A DNA stretch of 64,000 nt from Butyrivibrio sp. YAB3001. Lineage in GTDB: Bacteria > Bacillota > Clostridia > Lachnospirales > Lachnospiraceae. Of this stretch, positions 15,678 to 25,741 are shown in pieces. The stretch spans positions 1 through 64,000 of the forward strand of contig NZ_FOKR01000021.1 in NCBI RefSeq assembly GCF_900112195.1. The letters run 5' to 3'. The translations under genes were made by a program, and so were the position numbers. The notes beneath the pieces are model-generated. The model was given only the letters and a program-made list of their open reading frames with translations, did not search any database and was not told where the DNA came from. Positions within the stretch are counted from its first letter, which is position 1; every line of letters starts with the position of its first letter.

Positions 15678-17786
15678 ATGATAGAAGCTAAGAAACTTAC
15701 AGAAGAATTTGGCTGTCTTGTATTTAACGACAAGGTTATGAGAGAACGTCTCCCAAAGGATATTTATAAGGCAGTTCATAAGACAATAGAAAAAGGCACA
15801 CACTTAGAGCTTGATGTTGCTAACTGTGTTGCAGCAGCAATGAAGGAATGGGCTGTTGAGAACGGAGCAACTCATTTCACACACTGGTTCCAGCCTATGA
15901 CAGGTCTTACAGCTGAGAAGCATGACAGCTTTATTTCACCTACAGATGACGGTTCAATCATCATGGAATTCTCAGGAAAAGAGCTTGTAAAGGGCGAACC
16001 TGATGCATCAAGTTTCCCATCAGGAGGTCTTCGCGCTACTTTCGAGGCAAGAGGATATACAGCATGGGATCCTTCATCACCTGCTTTCATCAAGGATGGT
16101 TCTCTTTATATTCCTACAGCATTCTGCTCATATGGAGGTGAAGCACTTGATAAAAAGACACCTCTTCTTCGTTCCATGGAGGCTCTTTCTGCAAATGCAG
16201 TAAAAATGCTCCACTTACTTGGTTATAAGGATGTCAACAGAGTAAATACAACAATTGGTTCTGAGCAGGAATATTTCCTTATCGATAAGGATTTCTACAA
16301 GAAGAGAAAAGACCTTCTTTTCACAGGAAGAACACTTATTGGTGCTCCTGCTTCAAAGGGTCAGGAGATGGAAGATCATTACTTTGGTGTAATCAAGCCC
16401 AAGGTTTCAGCATATATGCATGATCTTGATGAAGAACTCTGGAAACTCGGAATTCCTGCAAAGACAAAGCACAACGAAGTAGCTCCATCACAGCATGAGC
16501 TTGCTCCTGTGTTTGAAACAGCAAACATCGCTGTTGACCACAACCAGCTCACTATGGAAGTTATGAAGAAAGTTGCAGATAAGCACAACTACGCATGTCT
16601 TCTTCACGAGAAGCCATTTGAAGGAATCAATGGTTCAGGTAAGCACAACAACTGGTCAATCTGCTCAGATACAGGCATAAACCTTCTTGATCCGGGCAAG
16701 AACCCTGGAGAGAACGTTCCTTTCCTTGTATTCCTGATGGCAGTAATCGCAGCAGTTGATGACTATGCTCCAATCTTAAGACTTGCCGTTGCTTCTGCAG
16801 GAAACGACCACAGACTTGGTGGAAACGAGGCACCGCCAGCAATCATCTCAATTTTCGTAGGTGATGAGCTTGCACAGGTACTTCATTCAATCGAAGAGGG
16901 AACAGCTTACCAGGCTGCAGGAAAAGTTCAGATGGCAATGGGAGCACAGGTTCTTCCTCACTTTACAAAGGATAACACAGACAGAAACAGAACATCACCA
17001 TTCGCATTCACAGGTAACAAGTTTGAGTTCCGTATGCCGGGTTCAGCAGTTTCTGTTGCAAATGCAAATATCGTTCTTAACACAGCTGTTGCAGAAGAAG
17101 TAGCAAGACTTTATGACAAGCTTTCAGGCTTCTCAGGCGACAAACTTAAAGAAAAGGTTATGGAGGTTCTCAGAGAAGAACTTAACGCTCATAAGAGAAT
17201 TCTTTTCAATGGCAACGGATACACACAAGAGTGGGTTGCAGAAGCTGAAAAACGTGGCCTTCCAAACCTTAAGTCACTTCCTGATGCAATGCCATACTGG
17301 ATTTCCGATGAGTCAATTGAACTCTTCACAAAGCATCATATTTTGACAAAAGAAGAGATTCACTCAAGATATGAGATTCTTCTTGAGAACTATTCAAAGT
17401 CAATTCATATCGAATCTCTCACAATGCAGGAGATGGTAAGAAAAGACTTAACAGAAGGCATTGTAGCTTACGAAAAGGATCTCAGCAAAGAAATCGTTCA
17501 GAAGAAAGAACTTCTTTCTGGAGATTGCTGTGAACTTGAGCTTGGAATCCTAAAGAGCCTTGATGAAGCAACAGCATCTATGAAGAAGGCACTTTCAAAG
17601 CTCAGCGAGGATACAAAGACTGCTGAAGGCAAGATAGACGGACTTGAGACGGCAAGCTTCTATCAGAAGACAATCCTTGCAGATATGGATGAACTTAGAA
17701 AATATGCAGATGAAGCCGAAGCGCTCATCCCGGATAAATACCTCAGCTACCCAACATACGGTCAGATGTTGTTCTCACTGAGATGA
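15678..17786 (+). CDS. glnN: Glutamine synthetase type III
   Basis: 702 residues, RBS AGGAGG, 17 bp after asnB. The length and the motifs THFTHWFQPMTGLTAEKHDS, EFSGKELVKGEPDASSFPSG, HNEVAPSQHELAP and GINGSGKHNNWS identify the large GSIII form (GlnN) common in Bacteroidetes, cyanobacteria and Lachnospiraceae. It makes glutamine from glutamate, ammonium and ATP as a dodecamer, and it lacks the adenylylation site of GSI. The C-terminal 180 residues are helical, as in the family. With gltBD it forms the GS-GOGAT cycle. No other glutamine synthetase is in the window. Confidence 0.96.
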   Translation: MIEAKKLTEEFGCLVFNDKVMRERLPKDIYKAVHKTIEKGTHLELDVANCVAAAMKEWAVENGATHFTHWFQPMTGLTAEKHDSFISPTDDGSIIMEFSGKELVKGEPDASSFPSGGLRATFEARGYTAWDPSSPAFIKDGSLYIPTAFCSYGGEALDKKTPLLRSMEALSANAVKMLHLLGYKDVNRVNTTIGSEQEYFLIDKDFYKKRKDLLFTGRTLIGAPASKGQEMEDHYFGVIKPKVSAYMHDLDEELWKLGIPAKTKHNEVAPSQHELAPVFETANIAVDHNQLTMEVMKKVADKHNYACLLHEKPFEGINGSGKHNNWSICSDTGINLLDPGKNPGENVPFLVFLMAVIAAVDDYAPILRLAVASAGNDHRLGGNEAPPAIISIFVGDELAQVLHSIEEGTAYQAAGKVQMAMGAQVLPHFTKDNTDRNRTSPFAFTGNKFEFRMPGSAVSVANANIVLNTAVAEEVARLYDKLSGFSGDKLKEKVMEVLREELNAHKRILFNGNGYTQEWVAEAEKRGLPNLKSLPDAMPYWISDESIELFTKHHILTKEEIHSRYEILLENYSKSIHIESLTMQEMVRKDLTEGIVAYEKDLSKEIVQKKELLSGDCCELELGILKSLDEATASMKKALSKLSEDTKTAEGKIDGLETASFYQKTILADMDELRKYADEAEALIPDKYLSYPTYGQMLFSLR

Positions 17787-17827
17787 ACATATTTATAAAA
17801 CATCGTTACATTTTTTAGTTGAAGGTT

Positions 17828-17897
17828 AGCCTCCATGGAAGGGCTCAGAAATATTTGTTTGAAGGGAGCAAATATTTTTGAGACTTTCATGGAGGCT
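17828..17897. promoter_or_regulatory. Large two-part inverted repeat between glnN and gltB
   Basis: AGCCTCCATG (17828-17837) pairs with CATGGAGGCT (17888-17897). Inside, CTCAGAAATATTTG pairs with CAAATATTTTTGAG with one mismatch, leaving an 11-nt loop. No T-run follows, so it is not a standard terminator. It may be an mRNA-processing or regulatory structure setting glnN and gltB levels separately, or a small mobile palindrome. Confidence 0.6.
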
Positions 17898-17983
17898 GAA
17901 TTACAACCTGAGATTATAATAAACGGCTAAATACTTGTCGTTTACTATAACTATATTGCAGTACTACTGGAAGGAGAGGTCCC

Positions 17984-20900
17984 ATGGAAACTTGGATGAA
18001 TGAGAGAGATGCCTGCGGTATTGGAGCAGTCATCAATATAGATGGAACGGCGGATAATTCGGTACTGGATGACGCACTGTCAATCGTTGAAAAGCTTGAG
18101 CATCGCGCAGGTAAGGATGCAACCGGCAAAGTGGGTGATGGTGTAGGTATTCTGGTGCAGATTTCCCATGGCTTTTTTTCAAAGGAAGCAGAGAAGATTG
18201 GTATTGAGCTTAAGAATGCCGGAGACTATGGTGTAGGAATGTTCTTTTTTCCTCAGGATTCAATGAAGCGCATGTTTGCAAAGCGCATGCTTGAAGTTAT
18301 TGCGGAAAAAGAAAATCTTAAAGTACTTGGCTGGAGAGATGTGCCCACACATCCTGAAATTCTTGGCGAAGTAGCAAGAAACTGCATGCCATATATTTGC
18401 CAGTGCTTCGTTGAGAGACCGTCAAATGTAAATAAGGGAATAGATTTTGACAGACGCCTTTATTGCCTTAGAAGAGAATATGAGAAATCTTCTGAAAACA
18501 CCTATATTTGTTCTTTTTCATCCAGAACTATTGTGTATAAAGGAATGTTCCTGGTAGGGCAGCTTCGTCAGTTCTATGCAGATCTTTTATCATCAGAATA
18601 TCGCACTGCAATCGCCATGGTTCACAGTCGTTTCTCCACGAATACAACACCTTCCTGGCAGCGTGCTCATCCATACAGAATGATCGCGCATAATGGTGAG
18701 ATCAACACAATCCGTGGTAATTCTGACAGAATGCTTGCCCGTGAAGAGACTATGTCTTCGGATGTTTTGGGCGAAGACCTTGCAAAGGTATATCCTGTTA
18801 TTGCTTCTTCAGGTTCAGATTCTGCAATGCTTGATAATACGTTGGAATTTCTTTACATGAATGGTATGGATCTTCCTCTTGCTATGATGCTTACAATTCC
18901 TGAACCCTGGAAACACAATGATTTCATGGGAAAAGATAAAAAGGACTTCTATCACTATTACGCAACCATGATGGAGCCATGGGATGGCCCTGCGGCAGTT
19001 CTTTTTACAGATGGTGAGATATTTGGCGCAACACTTGATAGAAACGGATTGCGCCCTTCAAGATATTATGTCACTAAAAATGGCAAGCTGATCCTGGCTT
19101 CTGAAGTTGGCGTTCTTGATATTCCTGAAGAGAATGTCATTAAGAAATCAAGACTTTCACCGGGACATATGCTTCTGGTTGACACTAAGCAGGGAAGAAT
19201 CATCTCTGATGAAGAGTGTAAAGAAAAATACTCTACAGCAAAGCCTTATGGTGAGTGGCTTGACAGATATCTTTTGCACCTTCATAAGCTCAATATTCCT
19301 AATAAAAAGATTCCTACTCACACCCAGGAAATGAGGGATAAGCTCTACAAAGTGTTCGGCTATTCTTATGAAGACGTGAAAGAGCAGATCATGCCTATGG
19401 CCATGAACGGAATAGAGCCTACAGTTTCCATGGGAGCTGATGTGCCACTGGCATTTCTTTCCCAGCACCATCAGCCGCTATTTTGCTATTTTAAGCAGCT
19501 TTTTGCCCAGGTTACAAATCCGCCTATCGATTCACTTAGAGAAAAGGTTGTCACTGATACGACAGTTTATATCGGTTCTGACGGTAATCTTCTCAAGGAA
19601 AAGAGCGACAACTGCAGGGTGCTTGAGGTGAACAGCCCGATCCTGACAGGCGTTGACCTTATGAAGATAGAGGCTCTTGATCAGCCTGGATTCAGGGTAA
19701 AAAAGATTTCTCTTTTATATTACAAGAATACACCTATGGAAAGAGCGCTGGAGCAGCTTGATGTTTCGGTGGATAGAGCAGTTGCAGATGGCGTAAATAT
19801 CATCATCCTTTCTGACAGAGGCGTTGATGAAAACCATATGCCTATTCCGTCACTTCTTGCTGTGTCTGCAGTTGAGCAGCACCTGGTACGCACCAAGCAG
19901 CGCACTGCAGTTTCACTTATCCTTGAAAGTGGTGAGCCAAGGGATGTTCATCAGATCGCTACACTTCTTGGATTTGGTGCTCGTGCAATTCATCCTTATC
20001 TTGCTCAGGAGTGTATTGCTGAACTTATTGATATCGGAATTTTGGATAAAGACTATCACACAGCGATTGCTGATTATAATAAGGCTCTTCTCGGCGGAGT
20101 TGTTAAGATTGCAGCCAAGATGGGAATTTCCACATTACAGTCCTATCAGTCGGCAAGGATTTTTGAGGCTATTGGTCTGTCAAAAGAACTTGTTGATAAG
20201 TACTTTACAGGAACAATCAGCCGTGTGGGCGGAATTGGCATAAATGAACTTGGCCAGGACGTTGAATTCAGACATAATAAGGCATTTGATCCGCTTGGTC
20301 TTTCTACAGATACAACACTTGATTCCATCGGCTTCCACGCCCTTAGAAGCGGTGAGGATAAAGAAGACCATATGTACAGCCCAAAGACTATTGTTACCCT
20401 CCAGAGAGCTGTACGTGAAAGAAACTTTGAGCTCTTTAAAGAATATGCCCAGATGGTTGATGATGAGGACAGACCTCATACCTTGAGAGCGCTTCTTTCT
20501 TTTGTTCCGGCAAAAGAACCTGTTCCACTTGAAGAAGTTGAGAGCGAGGAAGAGATTGTTAAGCGTTTCCAGACAGGCGCCATGTCCTATGGTTCTCTTT
20601 CAAAGGAAGCCCATGAAACTCTTGCTATTGCCATGAACCGACTTGGAGGAAAGTCCAATACCGGTGAAGGTGGTGAGGATGAGAGACGTTTTGGCACAGA
20701 GAAAAACAGCGCAGTAAAACAGGTAGCATCAGGAAGATTTGGTGTTACAAGCCAGTATCTTCAGAGTGCAAAAGAGATACAGATAAAGATGGCACAGGGA
20801 GCAAAGCCGGGTGAAGGTGGACATCTTCCCGGAAAGAAGGTATATCCCTGGGTTGCTTCTACAAGATTTTCAACTCCTGGAGTTGCTCTGATATCACCGC

Positions 20901-22540
20901 CACCGCACCATGATATTTATTCTATTGAAGATCTGGCACAGCTTATCTATGACCTTAAAAATGCCAATGATAAAGCCAGAATCTCAGTAAAACTTGTATC
21001 AGAAGCAGGTGTTGGAACAATTGCTTCCGGTGTTGCAAAGGCAGGCGCGCAGGTTATCCTTGTATCAGGTTATGACGGAGGAACAGGCGCAGCACCTTCA
21101 TCTTCCGTGCATCATGCTGGACTTCCATGGGAACTTGGTGTGAGCGAAGCACATCAGTCTCTTTTGGCTAACGGATTAAGAAGCAGGGTAGTTCTTGAGA
21201 CAGACGGAAAACTCATGACAGGCCGTGATGTGGCTATCGCAGCGCTTCTTGGAGCAGAGGAATTTGGCTTTGCTACAGCTCCGTTGGTATGCATGGGATG
21301 CATGATGATGCGTGTATGTTCAAAGGATACATGTCCGGTAGGCATTGCCACACAGAACGAGGAACTCAGGAAAAGATTTGCAGGAAAGCCTGAGCATGTT
21401 ATGAACTTCATGCTCTTTGTTGCAAGACAGCTAAGACAGATAATGAGTGAACTTGGCTTTAGAACTATCGCTGAAATGGTTGGACGTACCGATTGCCTTA
21501 AGATGAGAAGCTATGCCGATGAGACACTTGAAGTAAGTCGCAGAAAAGATGCGGCTGACCTTAGCGGAATCCTTGATAAAGCTTATGTACTTAAGGAAAA
21601 CAATCATTTCAATCCGGCAGAAGTTTATGACTTTAAGTTAGAGAGCACTTTGGACTCTAAGGTTCTTATTCCTGACTATGAAAAGAATAAGAGCAAGCTT
21701 TTGATGAATATAGATGCAAGAACTGCCGGTTCAAGAGCACAGAAGGAAAATATTAAGATAACAGTTGATGTTTCAAGTACCGACAGAAGCTTTGGAACTC
21801 TGCTTGGAAGCCGCGTTACCGCAGATTTCAAGAATACACTTCCGGATGATTCTATTCTGGTTGAGGCTAATGGAGGTGGAGGACAGTCGTTTGGTGCCTT
21901 CCTTCCAAAAGGCGTTACTCTTAAGCTTTACGGTGATGCAAATGATGGCTTTGGAAAAGGACTTTCAGGCGGAAAGGTTATTGTGAGACCGTCTAAGAAA
22001 GCAAGCTACAAAGCTCATGAAAATATTATCATAGGAAACGTTGCTTTATATGGCGCTACCGCAGGAAAGGCATATGTATGCGGAATTGCCGGAGAGAGAT
22101 TCTGTGTTCGTAATTCCGGAGCAATAGCGGTTTCAGAAGGATGCGGTGACCATGGCCTTGAGTATATGACAGGCGGAAGGGCAGTTATACTTGGAATGAC
22201 AGGTAAGAACTTCGCAGCAGGTATGAGCGGCGGAATCGCGTATGTTCTTGATAAGGAGCACACTCTTTATCTTAGAATGAATAAAGATATGGTTTCACTG
22301 TGTGAACTTACTGAGAAGTATGATATTGCTGAGCTTAAGAGCATACTGCTCGATTATGTAAAAGAGACAGATTCAGAATATGCAAAAGAAATCCTTAACG
22401 ATTTTGACAGTTATATTCCTGATTTTAAAAAGATTGTTCCAAATGATTATCAGAAGATGCTGACTGCAATCGGAAAATATGAAGAGCAGGGCATCGATCA
22501 TGAAACAGCTATATTGGAAGCTTTTAAGGAGCTTGCGTAA
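17984..22540 (+). CDS. gltB: Glutamate synthase, large (alpha) subunit
   Basis: 1518 residues, RBS AAGGAGAGG. A 10-residue propeptide METWMNERDA precedes Cys11 (CGIGAVINIDG), the class II glutaminase nucleophile. The N-terminal domain has HSRFSTNTTPSWQRAHP and HNGEINTIRGN; the FMN/3Fe-4S synthase domain has TGAMSYGSLSKEAH, STRFSTPGVALISPPPHHDI and CMGCMMMRVCSKDTCPVGIA (the cluster cysteines); the C-terminal beta-helix is rich in GG and GANGG-like turns. It transfers glutamine amide to 2-oxoglutarate, giving two glutamates, with electrons from GltD. It follows the inverted repeat and precedes gltD. Confidence 0.97.
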   Translation: METWMNERDACGIGAVINIDGTADNSVLDDALSIVEKLEHRAGKDATGKVGDGVGILVQISHGFFSKEAEKIGIELKNAGDYGVGMFFFPQDSMKRMFAKRMLEVIAEKENLKVLGWRDVPTHPEILGEVARNCMPYICQCFVERPSNVNKGIDFDRRLYCLRREYEKSSENTYICSFSSRTIVYKGMFLVGQLRQFYADLLSSEYRTAIAMVHSRFSTNTTPSWQRAHPYRMIAHNGEINTIRGNSDRMLAREETMSSDVLGEDLAKVYPVIASSGSDSAMLDNTLEFLYMNGMDLPLAMMLTIPEPWKHNDFMGKDKKDFYHYYATMMEPWDGPAAVLFTDGEIFGATLDRNGLRPSRYYVTKNGKLILASEVGVLDIPEENVIKKSRLSPGHMLLVDTKQGRIISDEECKEKYSTAKPYGEWLDRYLLHLHKLNIPNKKIPTHTQEMRDKLYKVFGYSYEDVKEQIMPMAMNGIEPTVSMGADVPLAFLSQHHQPLFCYFKQLFAQVTNPPIDSLREKVVTDTTVYIGSDGNLLKEKSDNCRVLEVNSPILTGVDLMKIEALDQPGFRVKKISLLYYKNTPMERALEQLDVSVDRAVADGVNIIILSDRGVDENHMPIPSLLAVSAVEQHLVRTKQRTAVSLILESGEPRDVHQIATLLGFGARAIHPYLAQECIAELIDIGILDKDYHTAIADYNKALLGGVVKIAAKMGISTLQSYQSARIFEAIGLSKELVDKYFTGTISRVGGIGINELGQDVEFRHNKAFDPLGLSTDTTLDSIGFHALRSGEDKEDHMYSPKTIVTLQRAVRERNFELFKEYAQMVDDEDRPHTLRALLSFVPAKEPVPLEEVESEEEIVKRFQTGAMSYGSLSKEAHETLAIAMNRLGGKSNTGEGGEDERRFGTEKNSAVKQVASGRFGVTSQYLQSAKEIQIKMAQGAKPGEGGHLPGKKVYPWVASTRFSTPGVALISPPPHHDIYSIEDLAQLIYDLKNANDKARISVKLVSEAGVGTIASGVAKAGAQVILVSGYDGGTGAAPSSSVHHAGLPWELGVSEAHQSLLANGLRSRVVLETDGKLMTGRDVAIAALLGAEEFGFATAPLVCMGCMMMRVCSKDTCPVGIATQNEELRKRFAGKPEHVMNFMLFVARQLRQIMSELGFRTIAEMVGRTDCLKMRSYADETLEVSRRKDAADLSGILDKAYVLKENNHFNPAEVYDFKLESTLDSKVLIPDYEKNKSKLLMNIDARTAGSRAQKENIKITVDVSSTDRSFGTLLGSRVTADFKNTLPDDSILVEANGGGGQSFGAFLPKGVTLKLYGDANDGFGKGLSGGKVIVRPSKKASYKAHENIIIGNVALYGATAGKAYVCGIAGERFCVRNSGAIAVSEGCGDHGLEYMTGGRAVILGMTGKNFAAGMSGGIAYVLDKEHTLYLRMNKDMVSLCELTEKYDIAELKSILLDYVKETDSEYAKEILNDFDSYIPDFKKIVPNDYQKMLTAIGKYEEQGIDHETAILEAFKELA

Positions 22541-22594
22541 ACTGCAGATTAATCTGCGGTTTACTATATCAAATGGTGTAAGGAGATTTTTAAA

Positions 22595-24085
22595 ATGGGA
22601 AAAGAAACAGGATTTCTTGAGTATAGAAGAGTAAATAACGGAGATGTTCCGGCATCAGAAAGAATTAAGACTTTTGCGGAATTTCATACTCCTTTGATCG
22701 CAGAAGATCGCAGGAATCAGGCTGCAAGATGTATGAACTGTGGAGTGCCTTTTTGCCAGTCAGCAATGAATCTTGGCGGCATGGTGACAGGCTGCCCTTT
22801 ACATAATCTTATTCCTGAATGGAATGACGAAATCTATAGGGGGCATGATGAACATGCTTTTAACAGACTTCACAAGACCAGCAATTTCCCTGAGTTCACG
22901 GGAAGAGTATGTCCTGCGCTTTGTGAAAAAGCCTGCATGTGCGGTCAGAATGGAGAGGCCGTTACAGTACATGATAATGAGCTGTTTCTTATAGAAACTG
23001 CATTTGAAAAGGGTTATATCAAACCTTTGAAGATAAACGTAAGGAGCGGCAAAAAGGTTGCTGTCATCGGAAGTGGACCATCAGGACTTGCCGTTGCCGA
23101 TGAACTAAATCATAGAGGACATCATGTAGAGGTGTTTGAGCGTGAGGATGAAATTGGCGGTCTCTTAATGTATGGTATTCCTAACATGAAGCTTGATAAA
23201 AGCGTGATAAAGCGCAGAAGAAAGCTTATGGAAGAGGAAGGCGTAGTTTTCCATACGGGAGTTGATGTGGGAAGGGACAAGAAGTCAGAAGAACTTCTTG
23301 CAGGTTTTGATGCAGTTGTTCTTTGCTGCGGCGCTAAGAAAGCAAGACCGCTTGCAGTTTGTGACCCGGCTACTGATAAGGGCGTTTATTATGCGGTTGA
23401 TTTCCTGACAAAGACTACTAAAGCTCTTTTGACAGGGAAAGACAGAAGCGTAGCTTCCTTAAAAAAGCAGGGCGGATACATTGATGCAGAGGGCAAGCAT
23501 GTGATAATCGTCGGAGGTGGCGATACGGGAAATGACTGCATCGGAACTTCCATCAGAATGGGCGCTAAATCTGTTACTGCAATTGAAATGATGCCAAAGC
23601 CTCCAGTGGAGCGCCTTGCAAGCAATCCATGGCCGGAGTGGCCCAAGGTTCTTAAGACTGATTATGGCCATGAGGAAGCGATTCATGTTTATGGCGAAGA
23701 TCCAAGAGTCTATGAGACCACAATCAAGAGCATAGTCAAGGATAAGAAGGGCGCAATCAAGCAGGTTGAGACCGTTAAGGTTAAGTTTAATGGAGGAAAG
23801 CTTGAATACGTTCCGGGAACTGAGCAAAAGCTAAAATGCGATATCCTTCTTATTGCAGCAGGATTTGTGGGCTGTGAGGACTACACCGCTGATGAATTTG
23901 CCGTTAAGAGAGGCCCAAGAGGCACCGTTCTTACCGCAGATGATGGGTATCATGTAACCAATACCAAGATTTTCTGCGCCGGCGACATGCACCGCGGTCA
24001 GTCTCTGGTAGTTTGGGCAATCGCAGAAGGAAGAGCCTGCGCTAAAGAAGTGGATGAGTATCTGATGGGATATACGAATCTGTAA
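22595..24085 (+). CDS. gltD: Glutamate synthase, small (beta) subunit
   Basis: 496 residues, RBS AAGGAG, 54 bp after gltB. An N-terminal Fe-S domain with CMNCGVPFCQS, GCPLHNLIPEWND and CPALCEKACMCG is followed by an FAD site (VAVIGSGPSGLAVADEL) and an NADPH site (VIIVGGGDTGNDCIG), ending with IFCAGDMHRGQSLVVWAI. It oxidises NAD(P)H and passes electrons to GltB. Similar beta subunits serve other oxidoreductases, but the adjacency to gltB settles the role. Confidence 0.96.
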   Translation: MGKETGFLEYRRVNNGDVPASERIKTFAEFHTPLIAEDRRNQAARCMNCGVPFCQSAMNLGGMVTGCPLHNLIPEWNDEIYRGHDEHAFNRLHKTSNFPEFTGRVCPALCEKACMCGQNGEAVTVHDNELFLIETAFEKGYIKPLKINVRSGKKVAVIGSGPSGLAVADELNHRGHHVEVFEREDEIGGLLMYGIPNMKLDKSVIKRRRKLMEEEGVVFHTGVDVGRDKKSEELLAGFDAVVLCCGAKKARPLAVCDPATDKGVYYAVDFLTKTTKALLTGKDRSVASLKKQGGYIDAEGKHVIIVGGGDTGNDCIGTSIRMGAKSVTAIEMMPKPPVERLASNPWPEWPKVLKTDYGHEEAIHVYGEDPRVYETTIKSIVKDKKGAIKQVETVKVKFNGGKLEYVPGTEQKLKCDILLIAAGFVGCEDYTADEFAVKRGPRGTVLTADDGYHVTNTKIFCAGDMHRGQSLVVWAIAEGRACAKEVDEYLMGYTNL

Positions 24086-24131
24086 AACAATCGTGAATAT
24101 TATGCAAATAAGTTGACATCGATTTGAATAC

Positions 24132-24203
24132 AAAAAAGTACAAGTAGTTTTCCTTTTGTTCATATTTTGTGAACAATATGAGAAAAAATGCTTGTACTTT
24201 TTT
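24132..24203 (+). terminator. Long terminator at the end of the nitrogen cluster
   Basis: AAAAAAGTACAAG (24132-24144) pairs with CTTGTACTTTTTT (24191-24203), with an inner TTGTTCA/TGAACAA stem. It lies 46 nt after gltD. Confidence 0.8.
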
Positions 24204-24269
24204 GCGTTAGCATGGTAAAGTGTTATATAGCAGAATTATTATATTCAAATTTAACGAGGGAGAATTATT

Positions 24270-25058
24270 ATGAAAAAGAGAATTATCAGTATTATTGCAG
24301 CAGCTACGCTTGCTTTTTCACTTATGGGCTGTGGTGGAGCAAGTACTTCAAGCTCAGATGTAGATTATATCAAGGGGAAGGGAACACTTATCATTGGTAT
24401 AACAGATTTTGCGCCAATGGATTACAAGGATGATTCAGGAAACTGGATTGGTTTTGACGCAGATCTTGCTGTGAAGGTTGCAGATTCACTTGGGGTAAAG
24501 GCTGAGTTTGTAGAGATTGACTGGGACAACAAGGTTCTTGAACTTAATAATAAATCTATTGATGTTGTATGGAATGGAATGACACTTACAAGTGAAGTTA
24601 AGAATGCTATGAGCTGCACTAATCCATATCTGAACAATGCGCAGGTTGTTGTTGTGCCCAAGGATAAGGCTGATCAGGTCAAGACAGCTGATGATGCCAA
24701 GGCATTTGGCTTTGCGGTTGAGACTGGTTCTGCAGGCGAGCAGGCCGCCAAGGACAATGGTTTTGATTTTACAAGTGTAACTTCTCAGGCAGATGCTGTT
24801 ATGGAGGTTCAGGCAGGTACTTCCGGAGCTTGCATCATTGACCTTTTGATGGCAGGAGCAATGATTGGTGATGGCACAAGTTATCCGGATCTTACACATA
24901 CAGTGGAACTTACAACTGAGGAATATGGAATTGGCTGCAGAAAGGGCTCTGATCTTGCAGAATATATCAACTCTCAGATGAAGTCCTTTGGTTCTGATGG
25001 AAGCCTTACAGAGATTGCAAAAAAATATGGCGTTCAGGATGCTGTAATCGCGCAGTAA
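24270..25058 (+). CDS. Amino-acid ABC transporter substrate-binding lipoprotein
   Basis: 262 residues, RBS GAGGGAG. Signal with lipobox LMGC (Cys21), then the family-3 solute-binding fold: TLIIGITDFAPMDYKDDSG, WIGFDADLAVKVADSLGVKA, VVWNGMTLTSEVKNAMSCT and AVETGSAGEQAAKDNG. It captures a polar amino acid outside the membrane and delivers it to the permease encoded next. First gene of a three-gene operon right after the GS-GOGAT cluster; the neighbours suggest glutamine or glutamate as ligand, but that is inference. Confidence 0.9.
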   Translation: MKKRIISIIAAATLAFSLMGCGGASTSSSDVDYIKGKGTLIIGITDFAPMDYKDDSGNWIGFDADLAVKVADSLGVKAEFVEIDWDNKVLELNNKSIDVVWNGMTLTSEVKNAMSCTNPYLNNAQVVVVPKDKADQVKTADDAKAFGFAVETGSAGEQAAKDNGFDFTSVTSQADAVMEVQAGTSGACIIDLLMAGAMIGDGTSYPDLTHTVELTTEEYGIGCRKGSDLAEYINSQMKSFGSDGSLTEIAKKYGVQDAVIAQ

Positions 25059-25074
25059 GGAAGGATTTTTATAT

Positions 25075-25731
25075 ATGTTTTGGACTGTTACACTATCGCT
25101 CATTGAAGGTTTTTTGGCAACAATCAAGCTATTTTTACTGACGCTTCTTTTTGCCTTGCCCCTTGGACTTGTCATATGCCAGGGCTCAATGAGCAGGATC
25201 CACATCATAAGAGTGCCCCTGAAATTCCTGATCTGGGTTATAAGGGGCACGCCTCTTATGTTACAGCTTTTAATAATCTATTACGGACCGGGAATTTTCC
25301 TTGGAATCAATATTTGGGGAAGTTCGGGAAACGGGAGATTTACAGCGGCGTTGATTGCTTTTGTGATAAATTACGCCTGTTATTTTTCTGAAATATACAG
25401 AGGCGGAATCCAGTCTATTCCCTATGGGCAATATGAAGCTGCTCAGGTTCTTGGAATGACGAGAGGCCAGATCTTTTTCAAAGTAATCCTGTTACAGCTT
25501 ATAAAGCGCATCGTTCCGCCGATATCCAATGAAGTTATCACTCTGGTAAAAGATACATCTCTTGCCAGAGTAATTGCTGTGTATGAGATAATATGGAACG
25601 GCCAGACGTTCATAAAAAGCAGTGGCATTATCTGGCCGCTATTCTACACAGGCGCTTTTTATCTGCTTTTCAGCGGATTACTGACCTTACTCTTTAATTA
25701 CATTGAAGAGAGGTTATCATATTTTAAATAA
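25075..25731 (+). CDS. Amino-acid ABC transporter permease
   Basis: 218 residues, 16 bp after the binding-protein gene, RBS AAGGA. HisM/GlnP-type permease with about five membrane segments. The N-terminal LIEGFLATIKLFLLTLLFAL and IWVIRGTPLMLQLLIIYYG are typical, and the cytoplasmic EAA loop reads YEAAQVLGMTRGQIFFKVIL. It forms the membrane channel, probably as a homodimer because no second permease is present. Confidence 0.93.
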   Translation: MFWTVTLSLIEGFLATIKLFLLTLLFALPLGLVICQGSMSRIHIIRVPLKFLIWVIRGTPLMLQLLIIYYGPGIFLGINIWGSSGNGRFTAALIAFVINYACYFSEIYRGGIQSIPYGQYEAAQVLGMTRGQIFFKVILLQLIKRIVPPISNEVITLVKDTSLARVIAVYEIIWNGQTFIKSSGIIWPLFYTGAFYLLFSGLLTLLFNYIEERLSYFK

Positions 25732-25741
25732 AGGATTTGTT

